DNA of 64,000 bases, taken from the NCBI GenBank assembly GCA_020002185.1, contig CM034537.1:68100286-68164285 (forward strand), written 5' to 3'. Within the stretch, counting starts at the first letter, position 1, and the number at the start of each line of letters is the position of its first letter. The position numbers were made by a program, and so were the translations under genes. The DNA comes from Paraescarpia echinospica (taxonomy: Eukaryota > Annelida > Polychaeta > Sabellida > Siboglinidae). Below are positions 26,701 to 38,700 of this stretch, piece after piece. Below the pieces are notes generated by a model, which did not search any database, was not told the DNA's origin, and was given only the letters and a program-made list of their open reading frames with translations.

Positions 26701-29700
26701 TGACGGAGGTCACACGCATCACTGCTGGTGAGACAAAGCATGATGGAGGTCACACGCATCATTGTTGGTGAGACAAAGCTTGATGGAGGTCACACGCATC
26801 ATTGTTGGTGAGACAAAGCTTGACGGAGGTCACACGCATCATTATTGGTGAGACAAAGCATGATGGAGGTCACACGTATCATTGTTGGTGAGACAAAGCA
26901 TGACGGAGGTCACACGTATCATTGTTGGTGAGACAAAGCATGATGGAGGTCACACGTATCACTGTTGGTGAGACAAAGCATGATGGAGGTCACACGCATC
27001 ATTGTTGGTGAAACAAAGCATGATGGAGGTCACACGCATCACTGTTGGTGAGACAAAGCATGATGGAGGTCACACGCATCATTGTTGGTGAAACAAAGCA
27101 TGACGGAGGTCACACGTATCATTGTTGGTGAGACAAAGCATGATGGAGGTCACACGTATCATTGTTGGTGAGACAAAGCATGACGGAGGTCACACGTATC
27201 ATTGTTGGTGAGACAAAGCATGATGGAGGTCACACGCATCACTGTTGGTGAGACAAAGCATGATGGAGGTCACACGCATCATTGTTGGTGAGACAAAGCA
27301 TGACGGAGGTCACACGTATCATTGTTGGTGAGACAAAGCATGATGGAGGTCACACGTATCATTGTTGGTGAGACAAAGCATGACGGAGGTCACACGTATC
27401 ATTGTTGGTGAGACAAAGCATGATGGAGGTCACACGCATCACTGTTGGTGAGACAAAGCATGACGGAGGTCACACGCATCATTGTTGGCGAGACAAAGCA
27501 TGACGGAGGTCACACGTATCATTGTTGGTGAGACAAAGCATGATGGAGGTCACACGTATCATTATTGGTGAGACAAAGCATGACGGAGGTCACACGTATC
27601 ATTGTTGGTGAGACAAGGCATGATGGAGGTCACACGCATCACTGTTGGTGAGACAAAGCATGATGGAGGTCACACGCATCATTGTTGGTGAGACAAAGCA
27701 TGATGGAGGTCACACGCATCATTGTTGGTGAAACAAAGCATGATGGAGGTAACACGCATCATTGTTGGTGAAACAAAGCATGATGGAGGTCACACGCATC
27801 ATTGTTGGTGAGACAAAGCATGATGGAGGTCACACGCATCATTGTTGGTGAGACAAAGCATGATGGAGGTCACACGCATCATTGTTGGTGAGACAAAGCA
27901 TGATGGAGGTCACACGCATCATTGTTGGTGAAACAAAGCATGATGGAGGTCACACGCATCATTGTTGGTGAGACAAAGCATGACGGAGGTCACACGCATC
28001 ATTGTTGGTGAGACAAAGCATGACGGAGGTCACACGCATCATTGTTGGTGAGACAAAGCATGACGGAGGTCACACGCATCATTGTTGGTGAGACAAAGCA
28101 TGATGGAGGTCACACGCATCATTGTTGGTGAGACAAAGCATGATGGAGGTCACACGCATCATTGTTGGTGAGACAAAGCATGACGGAGGTCACACGCATC
28201 ATTGTTGGTGAGACAAAGCATGATGGAGGTCACACGCATCATTGTTGGTGAGACAAAGCATGATGGAGGTCACACGCATCATTGTTGGTGAGACAAAGCA
28301 TGATGGAGGTCACACGCATCATTGTTGGTGAGACAAAGCATGATGGAGGTCACACGCATCATTGTTGGTGAGACAAAGCATGATGGAGGTCACACGCATC
28401 ATTGTTGGTGAGACAAAGCATGATGGAGGTCACACGCATCATTGTTGGTGAGACAAAGCATGATGGAGGTCACACGCATCATTGTTGGTGAGACAAAGCA
28501 TGACGGAGGTCACACGCATCATTGTTGGTGAGACAAAGCATGACGGAGGTCACACGTATCATTATTGGTGAGACAAAGCATGACGGAGGTCACACGTATC
28601 ATTGTTGGTGAGACAAAGCATGATGGAGGTCACACGCATCACTGTTGGTGAGACAAAGCATGATGGAGGTCACACGCATCATTGTTGGTGAGACAAAGCA
28701 TGATGGAGGTCACACGCATCATTGTTGGTGAAACAAAGCATGATGGAGGTAACACGCATCATTGTTGGTGAAACAAAGCATGATGGAGGTCACACGCATC
28801 ATTGTTGGTGAGACAAAGCATGATGGAGGTCACACGCATCATTATTGGCGAAACAAAGCATGATGGAGGTAACACGCATCATTGTTGGTGAAACAAAGCA
28901 TGATGGAGGTCACACGCATCATTGTTGGTGAGACAAAGCATGATGGAGGTCACACGCATCATTGTTGGTGAGACAAAGCATGATGGAGGTCACACGCATC
29001 ATTGTTGGTGAGACAAAGCATGATGGAGGTCACACGCATCATTGTTGGTGAGACAAAGCATGACGGAGGTCACACGCATCATTGTTGGTGAGACAAAGCA
29101 TGACGGAGATCACACGCATCATTGTTGGCGAGACAAAGCATGACAGAGGTCACACGCATCATTGTTGGTGAGACAAAGCATGATGGAGGGCACACGCATC
29201 ATTGTTGGTGAGACAAAGCATGACGGAGGTCACACGCATCATTGTTGGCGAGACAAAGCATGACGGAGATCACACGCATCATTGTTGGCGAGACAAAGCA
29301 TGACGGATGTCACACGCATCATTGTTGAAGAGACAAAGCATGACGGAGATCACACGCATCATTGTTGGCGAGACAAAGCATGACGGATGTCACACGCATC
29401 ATTGTTGGTGAGACAAAGCATGACGGAGGTCACACGCATCATTGTTGGTGAGACAAAGCATGACGGAGGTCACACGCATCATTGTTGGTGAGACAAAGCA
29501 TGATGGAGGTCACACGCATCATTGTTGGTGAGACAAAGCATGATGGAGGGCACACGCATCATTGTTGGCGAGACAAAGCATGACGGAGGTCACACGTATC
29601 ATTGTTGGTGAGACAAAGCATGATGGAGGTCACACGTATCATTACTGGTGAGACAAAGCATGACGGAGGTCACACGTATCATTGTTGGTGAGACAAAGCA

Positions 29701-32700
29701 TGATGGAGGTCACACGCATCATTGTTGGTGAGACAAAGCATGACGGAGGTCACACGCATCATTGTTGGTGAGACAAAGCATGACGGAGGTCACACGCATC
29801 ATTGTTGGTGAGACAAAGCATGACGGAGGTCACACGCATCATTGTTGGTGAGACAAAGCATGAAGGAGGTCACACGCATCATTGTTGGTGAAACAAAGCA
29901 TGATGGAGGTCACACGCATCATTGTTGGTGAGACAAAGCATGACGGAGGTCACACGCATCATTGTTGGTGAGACAAAGCATGACGGAGGTCACACGCATC
30001 ATTGTTGGTGAGACAAAGCATGACGGAGGTCACACGTATCATTATTGGTGAGACAAAGCATGACGGAGGTCACACGTATCATTGTTGGTGAGACAAGGCA
30101 TGATGGAGGTCACACGCATCACTGTTGGTGAGACAAAGCATGATGGAGGTCACACGCATCATTGTTGGTGAGACAAAGCATGATGGAGGTCACACGCATC
30201 ATTGTTGGCGAAACAAAGCATGATGGAGGTAACACGCATCATTGTTGGTGAAACAAAGCATGATGGAGGTCACACTCCATCATTGTTGGTGAGACAAAGC
30301 ATGATGGAGGTCACACATCATTGTTGGTGAGACAAAGCTACGAAGGAGGTCACACGCATCATTGTTGGTGAAACAAAAGCATGATGGAGGTCACACTCCA
30401 TCATTGTTGGTGAGACAAAGCATGACGAGGTCACACGATCATTGTTGGTGAGACAAAGCATGACGGAGGTCACACCATCATTGTTGGTGAGACAAAGCAT
30501 GACGGAGGTCACACGCGATCATTGTTGGTGAGACAAAAGCATGACGGAGGTCACACGCGATCATTGTTGGTGAAACAAAGCATGATGGAGGTCACACGAT
30601 CATTGTTGGTGAGACAAAGCATGATGGAGGTCACACGCATCATTGTTGGTGAGACAAAGCATGATGGAGGTCACACGCATCATTGTTGGTGAGACAAAGC
30701 ATGATGGAGGTCACACGCATCATTGTTGGTGAGACAAAGCATGATGGAGGTCACACGCATCATTGTTGGTGAGACAAAGCATGATGGAGGTCACACGCAT
30801 CATTGTTGGTGAAACAAAGCATGATGGAGGTCACACGCATCATTGTTGGTGAGACAAAGCATGATGGAGGTCACACGCATCATTGTTGGTGAGACAAAGC
30901 ATGATGGAGGTCACACGCATCATTGTTGGTGAGACAAAGCATGATGGAGGTCACACGCATCATTGTTGGTGAGACAAAGCATGATGGAGGGCACACGCAT
31001 CATTGTTGGTGAGACAAAGCATGACGGAGGTCACACGCATCATTGTTGGCGAGACAAAGCATGACGGAGATCACACGCATCATTGTTGGCGAGACAAAGC
31101 ATGACGGATGTCACACGCATCATTGTTGAAGAGACAAAGCATGACGGAGGTCACACGCATCATTGTTGGCGAGACAAAGCATGACGGAGATCACACGCAT
31201 AATTGTTGGCGAGACAAAGCATGACGGAGGTCACACGCATAATTGTTGGTGAGACAAAGCATGATGGACGTCACACGCATCATTGTTGGTGAGACAAAGC
31301 ATGACAGAGGTCACACGCAGCATTGTTGGTGAGACAAAGCATGATGGAGATCAAATGCATCATTGTTGGTGAGACAAAGCATGATGGACGTCACATGCAT
31401 CATTGTTGGTGAAACAAAGCATGATGGAGGTCACACGCATCATTGTTGGTGAGACAAAGCATGATGGAGGTCACACGCATCATTGTTGGTGAGACAAAGC
31501 ATGATGGAGGTCACACGCATCATTGTTGGTGAGACAAAGCATGATGGAGGTCACACGCATCATTGTTGGTGAGACAAAGCATGACGGAGGTCACACGCAT
31601 CATTGTTGGTGAGACAAAGCATGACGGAGGTCACACGCATCATTGTTGGTGAGACAAAGCATGATGGAGGTCACACGCATCATTGTTGGTGAGACAAAGC
31701 ATGATGGAGGTCACACGCATCATTGTTGGTGAGACAAAGCATGACGGAGGTCACACGTATCATTGTTGGTGAGACAAAGCATGATGGAGGTCACACGCAT
31801 CATTGTTGGTGAGACAAAGCATGACGGAGGTCACACGCATCATTGTTGGTGAGACAAAGCATGACGGAGGTCACACGCATCATTGTTGGTGAGACAAAGC
31901 ATGATGGAGGTCACACGCATCATTGTTGGTGAGACAAAGCATGATGGAGGTCACACGCATCATTGTTGGTGAGACAAAGCATGATGGAGGTCACACGCAT
32001 CATTGTTGGTGAGACAAAGCATGATGGAGGTCACACGCATCATTGTTGGTGAGACAAAGCATGATGGAGGTCACACGCATCATTGTTGGTGAGACAAAGC
32101 ATGATGGAGGTCACACGCATCATTCTGGTTGTTACTTGGACAAATACTGACACAAAGAACCAGTTAAATCATATTGTAAACATAAAGCGAGTTGACACAG
32201 TTGCCCACCTTGCCCGCGGCTGTCACCGTGACAATGATCTTGTGCAGGTTGAACTCGTCCCTTGTTAGATATTCATCGTCATCATCATCATCTTCGTCGT
32301 CATCAATGCTATCGTCGTCATCACTGTCGACGTCATCGAGGATGGCTGCGTGATGGTGGTGATGATGGGGGGAGAACAGTCGGTGCTTCAGCAGCTGCAG
32401 GAATGTCTGGCACAAAAACACACAACGCACATCAATGTCTGGCACACAAACACACATCAATGTCTGGCACACAAACACACATCAATGTCTGGCACACAAA
32501 CACACAATGCACATCAATGTCTGGCACACAAGCACACATCAATGTCTGGCACACAAACACACATCAATGTCTGACACACAAACACACAACTCACATCAAC
32601 GTCTGGCACACAAACACACAATGCACATCAACGTCTGGCACACAACACACATCAACGTGTGGCACACAAAACATACAACACACATCAACGTCTGGCACAC

Positions 32701-35700
32701 AAACACACAATGCACATCAACATCTGGCACACAAACACACAACGTCTGGCACACAAACACACATCAACGTCTGGCACACAAACAGACAATGCACATCAAC
32801 GTCTGGCACACAAACACACAATGCACATCATCTGGCACACAACGACTGGTTGAGTCATGCTCGACGTTCATTTCAATTATATAAAAATGTTTTTTTAGTG
32901 AAATATGTACGACCACTGAATGACCAAAACCCATTTTCGGTTTCGTGAAAAATACACCAATGACATTGTTGACAACTGCTTCAGGGCTTCAGAAATGTCA
33001 CGTCACGGGAAGACACAAATTACATAAAACACACATTAAATGGGGCCTTCTGATAAGTGTCCTGTGGTGATTATTATGAAGAAATGCATACATTTTGGTT
33101 AGATGCGATGTATGTATATGGCAACTACCACCGAATTAGAATGGCCATCTACAAACCAATTATACAATCGACCATTGACAGGATTCGCCAAACTGGTGAC
33201 TGAGTATGAAAATCAAACTGATTTCCAACACCAGCACTGGTTCAGAAATGAACTAATGAAATAACAATGCTTAGGCAATGTAATCAGATAACCATCCATG
33301 ACACAAAAACACATGCGCAACAACAGACAGCCGCCTACCTTTAGTTGAGTCAACTGTGTCATTATTCTCTTTGTAAACAACACAAAGATGTCATCTGCAA
33401 ACAAAACATACTTCTTAAGAATAAAGAATCATAAATCTGACACGTCTGACTAAGTTGTAGGATATCTGGACTGGTGATATATATATATATATATAAAAGT
33501 ATCAGTGATAAAACAGAACAGGAAGATATCCATAGTAACAAAGACTTCTCTACTTTGATGACACAGACAAGATCTTGACCCAGCAGGATTAACAAACCAA
33601 GATCAACATTCAGAGCAAACACATTTTATGCTTGTATGAACATACATCCTTTGAATAAACTTGCTAGCACAGGAGGCTTTGAGCAAAAACTATACGATTT
33701 ACCTTGGTGGCAAATTTGGGCCCCAGAGTAGGACCTTAATAAATTCCAAATTTCTAGTTCTACACCTAAGAATGACAAGATAATTTGGGGACAATACTGT
33801 AAAGGTTGTTGCACGCAGATGCACCAACTCTCACCTCCACGTGTTCCAAAGTCCTCCATTTCCGCCTGGATTTTGGACAGCGGTAAATCAACCATTTCAA
33901 CCGAAAGGATGTTAGATAACGACTCTTCCCGGGTCCACGCCACCTTTCCTGAAATGACAAATTAACCATCATCCAAAGGCTTTGTGACCTCATCTTAGAC
34001 ACACAATGTACCCAATTGGCCAAGAGGAATAGCCCAGACAACAACTGGCCAAGAGGAATAGCCCAGACAACAACTGGCCAAGAGGAATAGCCCAGACAAC
34101 AACTGGCCAAGAGGAATAGCCCAGACAACAATTGGCCATGAGGAATAGCCCAGACAACAACTGGCCAAGAGGAATAGCCCAGACAACAACTGGCCAAGAG
34201 GAATAGCCCAGACAACAACTGGCCAAGAGGAATAGCCCAGACAACAATTGGCCATGAGGAATAGCCCAGACAACAACTGGCCAAGAGGAATAGCCCAGAC
34301 AACAATTGGCCAAGAGGAATAGCCCAGACAACAACTGGCCAAGAGGAATAGCCCAGACAACAATTGGCCAAGAGGAATAGCCCAGACAACAACTGGCCAA
34401 GAGGAATAGCCCAGACAACAATGGTTAGTGTATTTTTATTTTCTCCAAATGTAAAAATAGTACTATCTAATGCTATGATAAAGAAATGACGTAACTGCAT
34501 ATCAAATACAATTATTATACCTATCCATGTTTTTTTTCTTTTCTTACCAATGACCATATTTAGAACAAACAATGTCACTACTGACCAAATCCGATGAGTG
34601 AAAGTGACCCGATAAGTAAACTGGATTATATTCTGTATTCCGAACGGTGTCACCGTCCTATTAAAGTGGTAAACTAAACAGAATAACCTAAGTATGAATG
34701 TCACGCAGTGGTCACATGATACTCACAAGAATGTTTAGTACCTGATTGGTGTAACATATTGAGACTGTGGTCTGGTGATGTCAAGAGAATCCGATATCCA
34801 TTTGTTCCGTCTTTCTTGTGGAATAACATCACAAACATCTGCAAGTCAAGAGTGAACATGACACACCAGGACGCAGTCAGGGTGGCACCAAGAGTAATAG
34901 ATTAACCACGACAGCTTGGCGGGTCACACTTAATGCAGTGCTGCCTACCTAACAAAAACAATTTCCATAATGACCCCCGTCGCATCCACCCCCCGATCCC
35001 TGGTCCACAAGGTTGCCAATGAAACCTTTCTCTGAAGTAGATACAGTGACTAGCCCAGCCCATTCAAGGTGCATGGGAATCCATGATGTTACTAATTCAA
35101 TCATAATGATATACTTTGTTTCAACATATCGTGATGCTACACTGAAACTCCTGTCGGCAGTCAAGGTCCTGGGTTTGCACTTCAAAGGGATGCACAACAT
35201 CCAATAAGTTACAATGTGTTCATTACAGCTGTCAAAGTGCATGCATGGCCAGACATGCCCAAGTGATTACGTCTGTAGAGCACCACCGTGAGAAAGACAG
35301 TGCCAGTAAATAGCCAATAATCATCCAACAAGCTTCTAAATTTACAACACACAGCAGGAAACATTATATTACTAACAGTCAATGACAATATTAAATTTTT
35401 GTATTAAAAATAAACAAGCTTTGAATAAAATCATTATGATAGTTTTCTATTGCAACTACAAAAATTATAATACTTATTTTATATTCTTCTAAGACTTTTT
35501 ATAATTACATTCATAACTATATCATATTAATTAATTAATTTAATTTTATAATTCTACACCTGTAAATTTTATTAATGTCTAGATGCGCATTAATGACACT
35601 GTGCCGCTGTAATTGCTGTTGACTGACATATGCAGATGTCCTAGTAATAAGCCCCCACTGCCACGTGCCACGGCAGTCATCAGCAGGCTGCTGGCAGTCA

Positions 35701-38700
35701 AAGTTGCTACTTTGTACACAGACACAGCATTGGATGACATCGTCACCATACTGACTAGCAGAACTGGCAGTGGACTAAATATCTGTTGATAAATGGTATC
35801 AAGTGAATGATGACAGTTTCTTCTGGGCATCTGGAGCAGCTTTATTTATAGATTTAGCAATTCTTTAATGTGTGTCATTTCTGTAGTCATATTATGGAAA
35901 TAAAAATATCCATAATGCTGTAATCCGAAGTTAATTTCCGTAATGATTACAAAAAATCGGTAAAGGTAGGCAGCCCTGTTGATGCATCCAGAAACAGACG
36001 TCACAATCGACATAATGCACATCAAGTCTACCAAGCTTTTCCCTAACAATAATCTTTACATAAGTGCATTATATTATTTGGGTGGCACGTGTCTGCCAGC
36101 GCTCACTCAAACAACTTTCCATGTTTTAGTTACAGAGAAAAACATTCGTGGTCAGAATTTCAACTAAATATACCTGATTATACCACCGAATGTCCAACAG
36201 ATTCCTGTGTGTGTCTATGGACAGGTCAATTCTAGCCAGAAATTAACATCAGCATGATATTTAAGAGTACCTATATAAAATATATGTTAGTGACTCTTGT
36301 TGGTTTTTAATACAAATATACAAGTCATATAATATATTATGATACATTTATGAAAGCATATCATAAGATCTGTGCAAGGTAATTGAGCCCACCCCTCCTC
36401 ACCTTCTCTGGTGTGCCGTGGTCTCGATACTGGAATGTCTGGGAATATTCTCCCATTTCCATCCCAGTTCCCATGTCGTATCCCTTCAGAGCAAGGTTCT
36501 ATCAAGTGACATCAACATGAGTTAATTACTCCAGTGTATGCACAAGTATAGTTTATCACACACACATACATGCACACTATTACATCACTATTACATCACT
36601 ATTACATTACTGTTACATTACTATTTCATTAGCATTACATTATTATTACATTTACTATTACATTACTATTATAGCATATATCTTTACAATGATACTAGCT
36701 GAGTTACCCGGCGTTGCCTGGCAGTCATATGTACCAGACACCCCATACCCATCCCAAATCTTTCCAGCCTACCCGCATTAACAAATTGTAACTGGTCACT
36801 GGCCTAGTTGTTAGGACAACCTTTTGCTAGAAATCGCACGCGCTCACCCATCTGACTGACCTATCGGAGATGTGGGTGCACAAACAAACAGAGAACGAAC
36901 TGTTTTATCATATAGAAGATATGTAGTAATTTTAGTTATCCAATATAACCTTTGACACTCACTTTTTATAATACACTAACTTAACGGGCGATAATTTTGA
37001 CGCTAAATGACTTATAGCCCATCTGTAGGAAATAAATGAAATGCGAAAGAGGGCGCTACTTGTAAGCATGTGGACGTGATAGTGACACGTATACCTCGTG
37101 CATGTTAAGCGCTGAGGATTTTCAAATGTCAAAAACTTAGTCTATTCAAAATTTCTGCATACATCCAACAACATATTTGTAGATGGCATAATTATCTTTA
37201 CGATGATATAGAAAACATTAAATTGCACGGCTGGAACTCCACGTACAACCTTTTTAAATATTGAGCCCCCCAAGTTCTCCAGCCCCCTTGACGAATTTCG
37301 AAAATGTCTAAATCTACGAACCATCTCATTGGGCCCGCTAGATCACATGCAAAATTTCTGTCCGATACCTACAAAACTCATGGAGATGTAGGTGCACATA
37401 CAAACAGAGAATGAACTGTTTTATAATATAGATATAACTCTTAAATGTTACATTTAATACCTTGCTGATGCAACAATAGCCAAGATCAATTCATGACGCA
37501 CTGATTTTCAAGACCTAGCGGTAACTTCAAATACAAAGCCTTGAAAAGCATAACCTTTTTACATCTGGCATTTTTGCTAGTAATGATTCAAAGCCTGATT
37601 ACGTGACCACAAAACAAAGACATCTGTCAAGTGACGACTGGACCACAAACACCAATGTGGAGCTCCCCAAGTTGACTGACCTCTGAATCTGAGCTGCTGA
37701 CCGCCAGCAACACCCTCATGTGCCCCAACTGTCCCACCTGGGCAATGGTCACCTGCAATGCAAGAGATATTACATATGCCTCTGAGCTTGGTTTCCAAGG
37801 ACTAAGCTACCTTATTATTATCATCACTCATTAAACGGTCATGTCAGACTACTGCCACTGACTTTCAAAGGTATAAAACCTGGAATACTATAAAGTAGGC
37901 ATGGGCAAGGATTTTTCAGACCTATTTGTACTCCAGCCCTTGTGATTATATGTATTGAAATAAAATTTGCACCACTAAACACATCAATATGTTGTCTGTT
38001 CATACGTAAAATGTTGTTACAACTCAACAACTATGAGTTCAGTAGGCTTCCAAAACAACCCATGAATCAACGATCTACAGGCCATGACGACATGCTGGCT
38101 GTGCTAAGACACTGTTGTTACGCTGACACTGAGCGTAACACTGCGCTCCAGTCATGTCAAAAAATGAAGTTTAAATCATGCTTCTTGACAGACCTCACGC
38201 TGCATCAATTTTAGTCATATTTAGACAGAATAAAGTTCGATGGGGAATATACTAGTTCGACCGAACAGTGATAAGCACTCATCCGAACGAAGATAAACAT
38301 GCCGGCCACATGCGAATGTAAAATAAGCCTTTCGCTGTTTGTTATCCCACTTTACATGATCGAATGTTTATGTATACTGTAACATGTATGTGTTATGTTA
38401 AAAACGATTAGGGAATTACGAAATACAGTAAATAACAGGAATGTTGGCTAACGGCACTGCTATGCCCATGTCCGACCAGTGGGAATATGTTGGCATGTCG
38501 TTGCTATTTAGGCCGACTTTTAAATTGCATTTACGATCTACGGATATGCATGGGAAATCATATTTATTATATAACATCTATTTACTCTGCTTTGGAAATA
38601 ATGTACATATACGTGATATGTCAAATTAAAGCAAAGATAATAACACATAATAAAGTAGTGTTGATGGTGGAATGCAAGGCGGGCTGAGATCAACGACAGT

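Noticed and set aside
26600..32124. CRISPR array
   Set aside because: The 40-bp repeats are directly adjacent with no unique spacers, and the context is a eukaryotic intron.
32262..32948. A 228-codon plus-strand His/Thr-rich ORF
   Set aside because: It is antisense to EMC1 exon 15 and continues through the 25/32-bp array; the low-complexity residues follow from the repeat.
33766..34704. A 312-codon minus-strand ORF
   Set aside because: It is the 29-bp array read through plus an out-of-frame reading of EMC1 exon 13; the real exon uses another frame.
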